Shown: positions 43,975 to 52,640 of the stretch, piece after piece | Numbering within the stretch: position 1 is the first letter of the stretch | Layout of the letters: each line of letters starts with the position of its first letter | NCBI RefSeq assembly: GCF_001463765.1 | Contig: NZ_BBWK01000006.1 | Span: 1 to 64,000, forward strand | DNA: 64,000 nt | Reading direction: 5' to 3' | Origin: Aureimonas sp. AU4 | Lineage (GTDB): Bacteria > Pseudomonadota > Alphaproteobacteria > Rhizobiales > Rhizobiaceae | The notes under the pieces: model-generated | What the model was told of the DNA's origin: nothing | The model's database searches: none | What the model saw: only the letters and a program-made list of their open reading frames with translations | Program-made: the position numbers and the translations under genes

Positions 43975-45039
43975 TCACTGGATGCCCATCGACTTGCAGG
44001 CGGCCGCGTAGTCGCCGGTGCAGACCTCGGCCACGGGCGTGATGTTCTTGTCGAAGATCTCCGCCTTGATGTTCTCCTTGGTGATGACCTTGGGCACGAA
44101 GAGCTGCGAGGGCGTGTTGTAGAGCGTCGTCTCGGCCTTCGGCGTCTGGCCCGAGATCATCTGGAAGGCGATGTTGGCGGCGGCCGCCGCCACGATCTCG
44201 CTGGGCTTCGAGATCGTGTTGTACTGGTCGCCCGCGATGATGAGCTGGAGCGCGGCGATCGTGGCGTCGTTGCCCGTGACCGGGGGAACGGGGTTCACGC
44301 CCGCCGCCTTGAAGGCCGCGATCGCGCCGCCGCCGGTGCCGTCGTTGGCCGCGACCACGCCCTTGATGTCGGCGCCGAAGCGCGTGATCTGGCCGCTCGT
44401 CCACTGCTGCGCCTGGGGCGGCGCCCATTCCGGCGTGTCGAACTCGGCGAGCGTCTTGTAGGACGAGGCCTTGAGGGCGGCGTGGACGCCATCGCGGATC
44501 AGGCCGGCGGCGGCGTCGGTCGGCGAGCCGTTGATCTCGAGAACGCCCGCGCCGTCCGGCACGCCGCTCGCCTTCAGGTGGTCCACCAGCGACTGCGCAA
44601 TGGCCTGCCCGATGCCCTTGTTGTCGAAGGACACGTAGTAGTTGGCCGGGGTGTCGGGGATCGGGCGGTCATAGGCGATGACCTTGACGTCCTGCGACTG
44701 GGCCTGCTGGACGAGCGAGGCGGCGGCGCTGGAATCCACTGGGTCGAGCACGATCACGCTCGCCCCTTGCGCCATCACCGAGTTGAACTGCTGCTGCTGG
44801 AGCGCGGCGTCGCCGTTGGCGTTCTGGTAGACCACCGTGCAGGCGGAGCAGAGCTTCTCCATCTCCTTCTTGAAGCCGGGGAAGTCTCGCTGCTCGTAGC
44901 GCGTGGACGCCTGGTCGGGCATCAGGAAGGCGACGGTCGCCTCCTGCGCGCGGGCGGGGCCGGCGAGCGCCGCCGCGCCGGCCAGGATGCCGAGGGCGAG
45001 AAGCGGCGGGCGGCGGAGCGTTTCGGTCTTCGAGATCAT
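43975..45039 (-). CDS. Sugar ABC transporter periplasmic binding protein (XylF-like)
   Basis: The 354-residue protein has a signal peptide (PLLALGILAGAAALAGPARA) and the XylF-type fold: VAFLMPDQASTRYEQRDFPGFKKEM, VIVLDPVDSSAAASLV, VIAYDRPIPD, VVAANDGTGGGAIAAFKA. Two Cys pairs are present (LCSAC near residue 63; CTGDYAAAC at the end), which may form disulfides. The ATG at 45039 starts the signal peptide; the frame remains open upstream into the AraC gene. The ligand is probably the pentitol or pentose used by the downstream SDR and kinase. Confidence 0.9.
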   Translation of the reverse strand: MISKTETLRRPPLLALGILAGAAALAGPARAQEATVAFLMPDQASTRYEQRDFPGFKKEMEKLCSACTVVYQNANGDAALQQQQFNSVMAQGASVIVLDPVDSSAAASLVQQAQSQDVKVIAYDRPIPDTPANYYVSFDNKGIGQAIAQSLVDHLKASGVPDGAGVLEINGSPTDAAAGLIRDGVHAALKASSYKTLAEFDTPEWAPPQAQQWTSGQITRFGADIKGVVAANDGTGGGAIAAFKAAGVNPVPPVTGNDATIAALQLIIAGDQYNTISKPSEIVAAAAANIAFQMISGQTPKAETTLYNTPSQLFVPKVITKENIKAEIFDKNITPVAEVCTGDYAAACKSMGIQ

Positions 45040-45182
45040 GACGTCGGTCTCTCCCTGGGGTTGGTTGGTGGCTGCGCGGTTTCGGGAAGGCCCGCGCCGG
45101 GCCTTTTCGGGATCGGCCGTCCGCGCCTCCCGCGCCGGCCGATCCGAATGCGATCCTTGGGGCCGCCGGCGGCGGCGATGCG

Positions 45183-46067
45183 TCACGCGGCGTAGGCGAC
45201 GGGCCGGTTGCGCGCCGACAGGCTGCGGAAGCGCGAGGGCGACATGCCCTTCTGCACGAGGAACTGGCGGTTGAAGTTCGACACGTTGTTGTAGCCGACC
45301 GCGAAGCAGATATCGGTGATGGTGCGCTCGGGCTCGCTGGTCAGGAGCTGGCAGGCGAGGTTGACCCGCAGGCGGTTGACGTACTGGACGAGCGTCATGC
45401 CCGTGTGGCGGCGGAAGCAGCGCGAGAAGGCGCTGGGGCTGCGGCCCGAGAGGGCCGCGAGGTCGCCCTCCGAGAAGTCCCGCGTCAGGTTCTGGTTGAT
45501 GAAGGCGAGCGCCTCGTTGACGCCGCCGCTCATGAAGCCCGACGGATCGGGCAGGTAGCCGGCGCTCGTCAGCGGCACGGCGTCGTCGGTCGAGGCGAGG
45601 ACATCCATCACGGCCATGAAGAGGGTGACGCGCCGAAGGCCGCGAGCCTCCACGAGTTCGGCCATCAGGGGGGCCACGCGCTCCACGGTCCGCGCGCCGA
45701 AAACGAGGCCGCGACGGCTGAGGTTCAGGAGGTCTTCCAGGGCGGAGAATTCGGGAAGCGCCCGCGTCGCGGCCTCGACGAAGCCTTCCGAGAACTGGAC
45801 GATGCGGCAACGCAGCGGGATCTCGTCGCCCGCCGGCACGTCGCTCACCCAGTTGTGCGGCAGGTTGGGTCCGGTCAGGACGAGGTTGCCGGGCTCGAAC
45901 TCGCCGATGAAGTCGCCGACGAAGTAGTGGCCCCGCGTCGCCACGACGTGGTGGAGCTCGTATTCGGGGTGGAAGTGCCAGCGGACCGTGTGGAACGGAT
46001 AGCCGTGCACCCACGCCTTGAACGACTCGCCTTGCCTGATCTGGACGAGTTCCAGGTCCGGGTTCAT
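45183..46067 (-). CDS. AraC-family transcriptional regulator
   Basis: The 294-residue protein has an N-terminal cupin sensor (VRWHFHPEYELHHVVATRGHYFVGDFIGEFEPGNLVLTGPNLPHNW) and a C-terminal pair of helix-turn-helices (FINQNLTRDFSEGDLAALSGRSPSAFSRCFRRHTGMTLVQYVNRLRV, then ITDICFAVGYNNVSNFNRQFLVQKGMSPSRFR). It is encoded 143 bp upstream of the XylF-like gene on the same strand and is the natural regulator of that operon. Sensor ligand unknown. Confidence 0.93.
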   Translation of the reverse strand: MNPDLELVQIRQGESFKAWVHGYPFHTVRWHFHPEYELHHVVATRGHYFVGDFIGEFEPGNLVLTGPNLPHNWVSDVPAGDEIPLRCRIVQFSEGFVEAATRALPEFSALEDLLNLSRRGLVFGARTVERVAPLMAELVEARGLRRVTLFMAVMDVLASTDDAVPLTSAGYLPDPSGFMSGGVNEALAFINQNLTRDFSEGDLAALSGRSPSAFSRCFRRHTGMTLVQYVNRLRVNLACQLLTSEPERTITDICFAVGYNNVSNFNRQFLVQKGMSPSRFRSLSARNRPVAYAA

Positions 46068-46315
46068 GTCGCCTGCCTCCCGACGCCCGATCCTTATCGA
46101 GGATCCTGTCGGCGCCCGCTCCCGCGAGGGGGAGGTTGGTCCTCCGCCTGCTGAAACGAACTTAGGAGCGTTCGAAACCGCGCACTACCTCACGCTTTTC
46201 CGGCGGCCGATACTTTTTTGACAGCTAACGATTGGGATCGGCGCATTTCGTCCCTAACACGCTGCGTTACCGTTGTTTTTCCTTGCAGCGCAGCATTGGC
46301 CGGCGGGCCAATCCC

Positions 46316-47638
46316 TCAGCCCCCGTCGCGCAGCCGCACGAAGTAGTCGTCGTGTCCGATCTGCCCCCCCTTGAAGGCGATCTCAAGCCCGTCGAAGCCC
46401 GGCGCGTCGCTGTGGGCGCGGCAGACCGGCGAGCCCGGCGTGTCGGGAAGCGGCAGGCGAGGGGTCAGCGCCCAGACGCCGAGTTCGCGGAGCGCGTGGC
46501 TGGACGTGTCGCCTCCCGCCACCACCGCCCGCTCGAGCCCGGCCTCGCGCACGAGCCGCGCCTGAAGACGACCGAGACCCCGGCCGATCGCATGGCGCGC
46601 CTCCGGTCCGCCGAGCTCGGTGCCGATGTCGTCGCCCGGCCCCATCGCGGTATGGACCACGACGCTGCGGCCCGACCCGAGTAACCGCAGCGCGTCCGAG
46701 GCGACGCGTTCCACCGCCGCCCCGTCGCCGCCGGCCAGCGCGCGCGGGTCGAGCGCGATCGCTGCAAAACCCTCAGCTTCGGCATGGCGGATCTGGCGCT
46801 CGGTGGTCGGCGAACAGCTGCCGGAGACGACCGCGATGCGCTCGCGCGGCGCCAGCGGCTCGAAGCGGGGCGCGCCCGCGATCGTGCCGTCCCTCGCCCA
46901 ATCGGCGGCCAGCGCGTATTCGACGCCCGACGAGCCGACCACGAAGCGCGAGCCGAGACGGCCCAGGCGCCGCAGCAGCCGTCCGGCCTCGGCTTGCGTG
47001 GCGCCGTCGAGGACGTCGATCAGGACCGCGCCCGGCTTCCCCGTCAACGCCGCGTCGACGGCGGCCTCGCCAGCACCCGAGAGGAGCGGGGGCGCGTCCA
47101 CCAGCGCGACGGCAAGCTCGGTCTGCGCCGCGAGGTGCCGGCGCAGGTCGGCCTCGCGCATCGGCGTGACGGGGTGACGGCTCATCACGGGATGCCGGTC
47201 GATGCGGTAGACCTCGCCCCGGAAGGCGGCATGCAGCTCGCCGAAGGCGGTGTAGCGCCTCAGCTGCGGCGCCCCCACCACGATCGGCACCGGCGCGTCG
47301 GCAAAGACCGCGCGCCCGAGTTCCAGCGCCCGGCCGATGCTGCCGACGGTGGGCGAGGAATCGAAGGTCGAGCAGACCTTGTAGTGCGCGATCTCGGCGC
47401 CCTGCGCCGCCATCCAGCGGAAGACGGGCGGGAGGTTCGCGTCCATCCAGTCCGGCGTCTCGCTGCGGCTGGTGCCCGCGATGCCGACCGCCCGCAGCCC
47501 CGCGAAGCGCGCGAGGCGCTCCGGCGTCGGCACGTCGAGGAAGAGCGCGGTCTCGACGCCGCGCAGCGCCAGCGCCTCCATGACGTCGGTGGAGCCCGTC
47601 AGGTCGTCGCCGTAGAAGGTGAGGAGAAGGGGGCTCAT
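46316..47638 (-). CDS. oiaK: DUF1537 four-carbon acid sugar kinase, likely 3-oxo-isoapionate kinase
   Basis: The 440-residue kinase has the DUF1537 N-terminal signature (LTFYGDDLTGSTDVMEALA, Asp11/Asp12) and C-terminal nucleotide-binding part (VVSGSCSPTTERQIRHA, VVAGGDTSSHALRELGV, FKGGQIGHDDYF). Family members phosphorylate sugar acids such as threonate, erythronate and 3-oxo-isoapionate. Its ATG overlaps the stop of the RuBisCO-like gene (ATGA), a pairing known from D-apiose pathways in which OiaK makes 3-oxo-isoapionate 4-phosphate for that protein. The substrate is inferred from this context. Confidence 0.85.
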   Translation of the reverse strand: MSPLLLTFYGDDLTGSTDVMEALALRGVETALFLDVPTPERLARFAGLRAVGIAGTSRSETPDWMDANLPPVFRWMAAQGAEIAHYKVCSTFDSSPTVGSIGRALELGRAVFADAPVPIVVGAPQLRRYTAFGELHAAFRGEVYRIDRHPVMSRHPVTPMREADLRRHLAAQTELAVALVDAPPLLSGAGEAAVDAALTGKPGAVLIDVLDGATQAEAGRLLRRLGRLGSRFVVGSSGVEYALAADWARDGTIAGAPRFEPLAPRERIAVVSGSCSPTTERQIRHAEAEGFAAIALDPRALAGGDGAAVERVASDALRLLGSGRSVVVHTAMGPGDDIGTELGGPEARHAIGRGLGRLQARLVREAGLERAVVAGGDTSSHALRELGVWALTPRLPLPDTPGSPVCRAHSDAPGFDGLEIAFKGGQIGHDDYFVRLRDGG

Positions 47639-48915
47639 GCGCCGTCTCCCGAGCCGAAGGCCCGGATCGAGGCGGCAAGTTCGGGATGGGTCCGGGCGTG
47701 ATGCTGGAGGGGCACGCCCGCGACCGCGGCCTCCCAGGCGTCGCGCACGGCGCGCACGCCGGCGGCCGGGCCCATCGGGTGGCCGACGACCCCGCCGCCG
47801 CACAGGTACAGGAGATCCGCGGTCCGCACCGCCTCGAACGTGGCCGGCGCCTGCCCGCCCCATTGGCCCGAGCATACGACAGGCAACGGCCGGTCCGCAG
47901 GCGAGAAGAGCGGCTTGTCGAGGGCCCGAAAGGAGCGCACGAACGAGGCGTCCGGCTCCCAGTACTTCGCGCCGATGCCGTTGATCTGGAACTGGTCGAC
48001 GCCGAGCAGGCGCCAGAAGGTCTCGTAGACCGAAAAGTCGAGCCCGAGCGAGGGGTGGCGGGTGAGGATGTCCCAGCCGTTGCGATGGGCGTGGAGCGCG
48101 AGGCTCGAGCGCTTCCTGAGGAAGCTCATGGCGCCCATGCCGACGGAGTTGATGTTGACCACGGCGGCGTTGCCGCCGGCCGCCGCGACCAGATCGTGGT
48201 TGCGCATCATCTCGTCGGGATCCGTGGCCGAGATTCCGAAGGCGATCATGACCTTCTTGCCGGTTCGCTGCTCGTGGTCGAGAACGACGGGCATGACGGC
48301 CCGGACCCGCTCGGCGAGCGGCGAGTAGGCCGGGCTCATCAGCTTCTCGTCGTCCTTGATGAAGTCGACGCCCGCCTCGGCGAGCTCGCGCGTCATGGCC
48401 GCGCTCTCCTCCGGGCGCAGGCCCAGCGCGGGCTTCACGATCGTGCCGATCATCGGACGGCCTTCCACGCCCATCAGGCGCTTCGAGCCCTCGATGCCGA
48501 ACTGCGGGCCGGGCCAGGCCTTGGCGAAGGCCGGCGGGAGTTGCAAGTCCGTGACGCGGATGCCGCTGAAGCCCTTGATCGACCAGACGCCGCCGATCGC
48601 GATCGTCATCAGGGCCGCGAGGTCCGTGCCGACCGCCTCCAGCGGGAAGGCGATGTCGGCCTCGCCGCGATTGAAGCTTGGGGCCTGCGCCAGATCTTCG
48701 TGCGAGCGCCCGAACGCCGGCTCGTCCACGGGTTCCAAGCTGCGGACGGCGACGACGCGAGCGGCGACGCGCGCCTTCAGCTCCGGCGTCTCACCGGGCA
48801 GGGCCGTGAAGGTGCCGGTGGACTGGTCGCTCGCGATCTTGGCGGCCAGCTTCTCGACGCTGCCCGGCGTCTCGATCCGGTAGGTCAGGACGATCTCGTC
48901 ACTTGCGCCCGTCAT
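47635..48915 (-). CDS. oiaX: RuBisCO-like protein, likely 3-oxo-isoapionate-4-phosphate transcarboxylase/hydrolase
   Basis: The 426-residue protein has the form-IV RuBisCO fold. Lys161 (GTIVKPALGL) matches catalytic Lys175. The carbamylation/metal motif FIKDDE (Lys187, Asp189, Glu190) is intact, and the phosphate-binding CGGGVVGHPMG is present. Loop 6 differs (GIGAKYWE), and RuBisCO Lys177 is Ala163, so it is not a CO2-fixing enzyme. In apiose pathways such proteins split 3-oxo-isoapionate 4-phosphate either to 3-phosphoglycerate and glycolate (OiaX) or by decarboxylation (XrlA). No tetrulose-phosphate isomerase gene is nearby, which favours OiaX. ATG at 48915 has GAGGGA 5 bp upstream. Confidence 0.8.
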   Translation of the reverse strand: MTGASDEIVLTYRIETPGSVEKLAAKIASDQSTGTFTALPGETPELKARVAARVVAVRSLEPVDEPAFGRSHEDLAQAPSFNRGEADIAFPLEAVGTDLAALMTIAIGGVWSIKGFSGIRVTDLQLPPAFAKAWPGPQFGIEGSKRLMGVEGRPMIGTIVKPALGLRPEESAAMTRELAEAGVDFIKDDEKLMSPAYSPLAERVRAVMPVVLDHEQRTGKKVMIAFGISATDPDEMMRNHDLVAAAGGNAAVVNINSVGMGAMSFLRKRSSLALHAHRNGWDILTRHPSLGLDFSVYETFWRLLGVDQFQINGIGAKYWEPDASFVRSFRALDKPLFSPADRPLPVVCSGQWGGQAPATFEAVRTADLLYLCGGGVVGHPMGPAAGVRAVRDAWEAAVAGVPLQHHARTHPELAASIRAFGSGDGA

Positions 48916-48955
48916 GGCGTCCCTCATCTTTCCCAGCGCAGGACAGGCCATAAGC

Positions 48956-48974
48956 TGGTATCGTCATCATACCA
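48956..48974. promoter_or_regulatory. Candidate GntR operator between oiaX and its regulator
   Basis: TGGTAT-N7-ATACCA forms a 6-bp inverted repeat, 41 bp before the RuBisCO-like start and 30 bp before the divergent GntR-type start. Its minus-strand reading TGGTATGATGACGATACCA shares a 12-base core with the site at 57865. TTGGTAT...ATACCAA-like palindromes are typical of FadR-subfamily regulators such as UxuR. It could control both directions. Confidence 0.7.
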
Positions 48975-49003
48975 AATCGTCTCCTCCCGCGATCGGCATT
49001 GCC

Positions 49004-49717
49004 ATGGACCGCGTTCACGAGCCCATCGTCCGGCGAAAGCTTTCCACCGAGGTGTTCGAGCGCCTGAAGGCGATGCTCACCTCCGGCGCGCTCAAGCCCG
49101 GCGACCAGATGCCCTCCGAGCGCGAGCTGATGGAGCGCTTCGGCGTCGGGCGCCCGGCGATCCGCGAGGGCATGCAGGCGCTCGCCAACATGGGCCTCCT
49201 GTCGATTCAGCATGGCGAGCGCGCCCGCGTCACCGAGCCGACGCCCGCCTCGCTCTTCGGACAGGTCGACGACGCCGCGCAGATCCTCCTGTCGACCTCG
49301 CCGAAGGCGCTCGACCACCTGAAGGAGGCCCGCATCTTCCTGGAGCGCGGCATCGTCCGACAGGCGGCCGAACGGGCGGGCGCCAGCGACATCGCGGCCC
49401 TGCGGGCGATCCTCGCCGAGCAGCGCGGGGTTCTCGGCGATGCGGAGGCCTTCATCGCCGCCGACATGCGGCTGCACGCGCGCATCGCGGCGATCCCCGG
49501 CAATCCGATCTTCGAGGCGGCGGCGCGCTCCATGCTGGGCTGGCTGCGCCAGTACCATACCGAGATGCTGATCTGGACCGGCAAGGAGAACCTGACGCTG
49601 GTGGAGCACGAGGAGATCGTCGAGGCGATCGCGCGCGCCGACACGGAGGCCGCCGAGACCGCCATGGTGCGGCACCTGGAGCGCTCGCGCGCGCTCTACG
49701 TCCATCAGGGCGCCTGA
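49004..49717 (+). CDS. FadR-subfamily GntR transcriptional regulator (FCD domain)
   Basis: The 237-residue protein has an N-terminal winged helix (LSTEVFERLKAMLTSGALKPGDQMPSERELMERFGVGRPAIREGMQALANMGLLSIQHGERARV) and a C-terminal FCD ligand domain with metal-binding Asp/His positions (EAFIAADMRLHARIAAIPGNPIF, HTEMLIWTG, EHEEIVEAIARAD). It diverges from the RuBisCO-like gene over a shared operator and probably represses the apiose genes until a pathway acid binds. ATG at 49004 is chosen; the frame upstream crosses the operator. Its 3' end overlaps the convergent lactonase gene by 13 bp. Confidence 0.92.
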   Translation: MDRVHEPIVRRKLSTEVFERLKAMLTSGALKPGDQMPSERELMERFGVGRPAIREGMQALANMGLLSIQHGERARVTEPTPASLFGQVDDAAQILLSTSPKALDHLKEARIFLERGIVRQAAERAGASDIAALRAILAEQRGVLGDAEAFIAADMRLHARIAAIPGNPIFEAAARSMLGWLRQYHTEMLIWTGKENLTLVEHEEIVEAIARADTEAAETAMVRHLERSRALYVHQGA

Positions 49718-51594
49718 CGGGCGCCCGGCGCCACGAGCCGCGCGACGGCGTGGGGGCCGAGGTCGAGCGACCCCGCGGCGAACCCCACCGTGCCCGGCAG
49801 GCTCCAGTGATCGGCGAGATCGAAGGTCCCCTCGAGGCGAGCCGTCTGCGGCTCGGCCGTGAGGTTCGCGAGCCAGACCTCCGCGCCGCCGTCCGGGCGC
49901 CGAAGCGCGAGGCCGTCGATCCGCGAGCGGTCGCCTGATCGCAGCGCCAGACGGTCGCAAGCCGACGCCCGGGCCAATCCGCGCGCGACGCCAAAGAGCG
50001 GCGTCGCACGGCCCGAGCGGTCGAACAGGCCGCGCGGGCCCGCGAAGCTCGAGCCGCACCAAGCCTCGACGCCCGAGCCCGCCAGCCGCGCGGCATAGCC
50101 GACCAGGAACGCCGCGCCGAAGAGCCCGCGCGCCCGCGGATCGTCGGCCGCCATGGCGACCCGCCGGTCCGAAGGGTTCGCCATGGTGCGCGAGCCGTAG
50201 GGGTTCTGGCGCATGCCGATCGTGGTGGGCCCGAGGCGATAGGGCTTGTCGCCGATGATCGCGCGGGCCGAGCGCGTGATGAAGGGAAGGGCCTCCAGCG
50301 TCTGCATCACCGACAGGTCGTCGGCGGCGTGGACGATGGGGCAGGTCGCGTGGGTGACGAAGTCGAGATCTTCGGTCGGCACGCGCTTGCGGTTGAGCTC
50401 GGTGAAGTAGCTCAGCATCCCGCCGCCGAGCCGCGTTGCCGGAAAGGCGCGGCGCGCGGCGGCATAGACTTCGGCCAGCGGCGGGCAGTCCGGCCAGCGG
50501 CTGCCGGGCGGCGTCGATTGGCGATCGACGTCCGGCCCGGCGATGAGCGCGTGGGCGTCGAGCCCCGCATCGCGTGCCATCGCCGCGAGATTCGCAAAGG
50601 CGGCGTCCAGCGGCCGGTCGGTCGGAACCGCGAATTCAAGCACTCGCTCGGCCATGGGGCACGCGGCGGCGATGCGGGCGAAGTCGGCCAGCGCCCGGCC
50701 GTCGTGTCCGGCGCCGGGATCGAAGGAGAAGAGAAGGAAGCGGGGGCCGAGCTCCCGCAGCTCCGCAAGATGCTCCGACGCCTCGGCGCACTCCTCCGGC
50801 GCGAACGCCACGCCGAAGCGCGGCATCGGCTCGCCGGTTTTCGGACCCGGCACCACGCCGACCGGACCGGCCGCCGTACCCGCCGCCGCGGATGCCGTGC
50901 CCTCGATCGTGAGGGTCACGCTCTGCCGGTTGGGCTCGCCCGCCGGCATGCGGTAGGGCCAGGGCAGGGCGAGCGCGCGGACATAGGTCTTGTAGGAGGC
51001 GTCCGACCAGGCGCGCTGGTCCTCCATCTCGAACGTGTCGCCCTCCAGCCGACAGGTCGCGCGAAGGCCGGGCGCCGGCTCGTGCGTGAGGGCGCGAATG
51101 TCCTGGAAGGGCTGCCAGGGCTCGATGAGGTTGGGAAACCGGCTTGCCTCCCGCGTCCCGTCGCCGTGCAGCACCTCGACGGGGGCGCCCGCGACACCCT
51201 CGACGGGATGAAGCACGCAGAAGCCGCAGCGGTTGGTCTCGAAGTCGCCCTCCGGCACGGCCTCGACGGAAAAGCTCAGCGATCCCGACGCCGTCCCCCG
51301 GATCGCGGCCCGCATCGCCAGACGCGCGCCGTCGGGCGCCCGGCAGGACGCCTCGAAGCGCACCTCGAACCGGTTGTCGCCCTCCTCGACCACGAGGTTC
51401 GTGATGGCGGGGTCGAGCGTGCCCCAGTCGCGGTCGCGCACGACATAGCTGACCGCGCGCAACACCTCGTGCCCGCCGAAGCGGATCGTGCGCAGGTTGC
51501 CCGACACGAGGTCTGCGGCGAGCGGGCCGGCGCGCAGCGTGCGGACGGGTGCGGGCGGCTCGGCGGTGCCGAAAAGGGCGAGGAGGTCGTCCAT
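49705..51594 (-). CDS. apnL: Large D-apionate lactonase-like protein
   Basis: The 629-residue cytoplasmic protein has no signal peptide and no common named domain that I can see. The N-terminal half looks like a beta-rich fold (RTIRFGGHEVLRAVSYVVRDRDWGTL, FEVRFEASC, GFCVLHPVEG, WPYRMPAGEPNRQSVTLTI). The middle looks TIM-barrel-like (FGVAFAPEECAE, LLFSFDPGAGHDG, GGMLSYFTELNRKR, VHAADDLSVMQTLEALPFI). Size and position match ApnL, which opens D-apionolactone to D-apionate, in the published apiose gene set. It ends the transporter operon, 6 bp after the dehydrogenase. Assignment is mainly by context and remembered family form. Confidence 0.75.
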   Translation of the reverse strand: MDDLLALFGTAEPPAPVRTLRAGPLAADLVSGNLRTIRFGGHEVLRAVSYVVRDRDWGTLDPAITNLVVEEGDNRFEVRFEASCRAPDGARLAMRAAIRGTASGSLSFSVEAVPEGDFETNRCGFCVLHPVEGVAGAPVEVLHGDGTREASRFPNLIEPWQPFQDIRALTHEPAPGLRATCRLEGDTFEMEDQRAWSDASYKTYVRALALPWPYRMPAGEPNRQSVTLTIEGTASAAAGTAAGPVGVVPGPKTGEPMPRFGVAFAPEECAEASEHLAELRELGPRFLLFSFDPGAGHDGRALADFARIAAACPMAERVLEFAVPTDRPLDAAFANLAAMARDAGLDAHALIAGPDVDRQSTPPGSRWPDCPPLAEVYAAARRAFPATRLGGGMLSYFTELNRKRVPTEDLDFVTHATCPIVHAADDLSVMQTLEALPFITRSARAIIGDKPYRLGPTTIGMRQNPYGSRTMANPSDRRVAMAADDPRARGLFGAAFLVGYAARLAGSGVEAWCGSSFAGPRGLFDRSGRATPLFGVARGLARASACDRLALRSGDRSRIDGLALRRPDGGAEVWLANLTAEPQTARLEGTFDLADHWSLPGTVGFAAGSLDLGPHAVARLVAPGARQAP

Positions 51595-51600
51595 GGCGCG

Positions 51601-52629
51601 TCAGACGTCCGCGATCGCGACCGGCAGGCCGGTGCGCGCGCCCCGGTAGGCGGCCTCGACGAGGGCGAGCGTCTGGAGGTTGTCGCGCCCCGACGTGTCG
51701 GGCTCGCGGCCGTCCCGCAACGTTTCCAGCCAGTGCCGCTGAATCAGGAGAACGCTCTCCTGGATGTTGTGCCAGGGGCGGCTCGCCCAGGCGAGAAGCG
51801 GGGGCGAGAGGTCCTCGTGGCGCGTGCCCGAGGCGTCGGTCACCGTCAGCCTGTAGCCGGGCCCGAGCCGGATGGTGCCGAGCGCGCCGTCGATCTCGAC
51901 CAGCGTCTGGGGAAACAGCTCCTCCTCGAGCCGCGTCGCATAGGAGCAGTCGACGACCGAATGCAGCCCGGCCGCGTGGTCGAGGAGCATGGTCGCCACG
52001 TCCTCGCCGCGGATCAGCGGGTTGACGCGCGCCATGCGCGTGGTGATCGCCTTCGCGTCGCCCAGGAGGAAGCGCGCGATGTCGAGCGCGTGGATGCCGA
52101 GATCCTCGACGATGAAGCGCTCGCCTTCCGCCAGATACGGTTGGCCGGAATAGACGTCGAAGGCCGAGCGGAACGAGACGCGCCCGAAGAAGGGCGCCCC
52201 GATCGTGCCCTCGTCCAGAATCTCGCGCAGGCGCCGGATGGGCGACTGCCAGCGGAAGTTCTCATGCACCATGAGCGGCACGCCCGCGCGCTCGCAGGCC
52301 GCAACCATGACGCGCGCGTCCTCCATCGTGGGGGCGAAGGGCTTCTGGCAGATGGCGGGGATGCCGAGCGAGGCGGCGAGCTCCACCAGCGCGCGGTGGC
52401 TCGGCGCGGTGGTGGCGATGTCCACGAAGTCCGGCCGCACCTCGCGCAGCATGGCCTCGGCGTCGCCGTAGCGCGTGGAAACCTCGAAGGCCTCGCCCAT
52501 CGCCTGGAGGCGCGACGCGTCGCGATCGCAGACGGCCACGATGCGCACGCCGGGGAGGTCTTCCCAGGCGTGCATCTGGTTGCGCGCAAAGAAGCCGCAG
52601 CCGATCAGGGCACCGCGCAGCTCGCTCAT
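51601..52629 (-). CDS. apsD: Gfo/Idh/MocA-family dehydrogenase, likely D-apiose dehydrogenase
   Basis: The 342-residue NAD(P)-dependent enzyme has the Rossmann start GALIGCGFFARNQMHAW, the modified EKP motif as CQKPFAPTMEDA, HENFRWQSPIRRLREIL and the catalytic-region VEDLGIHALDIARFLLG. In the apiose pathway ApsD oxidises D-apiose to D-apionolactone. ATG at 52629 is preceded by AGGAA at 8 bp; a GTG at 52644 overlapping the previous stop would add five residues. It lies between the oxidoisomerase and lactonase genes. Confidence 0.85.
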   Translation of the reverse strand: MSELRGALIGCGFFARNQMHAWEDLPGVRIVAVCDRDASRLQAMGEAFEVSTRYGDAEAMLREVRPDFVDIATTAPSHRALVELAASLGIPAICQKPFAPTMEDARVMVAACERAGVPLMVHENFRWQSPIRRLREILDEGTIGAPFFGRVSFRSAFDVYSGQPYLAEGERFIVEDLGIHALDIARFLLGDAKAITTRMARVNPLIRGEDVATMLLDHAAGLHSVVDCSYATRLEEELFPQTLVEIDGALGTIRLGPGYRLTVTDASGTRHEDLSPPLLAWASRPWHNIQESVLLIQRHWLETLRDGREPDTSGRDNLQTLALVEAAYRGARTGLPVAIADV

Positions 52630-52640
52630 GGCCCGGTTCC

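Noticed and set aside
46296-46311. TTGGCC-GGCG-GGCCAA hairpin just after oiaK, considered as terminator
   Set aside because: The stem is only 6 bp and the minus strand has an A run, not a T run, after it; termination not supported.
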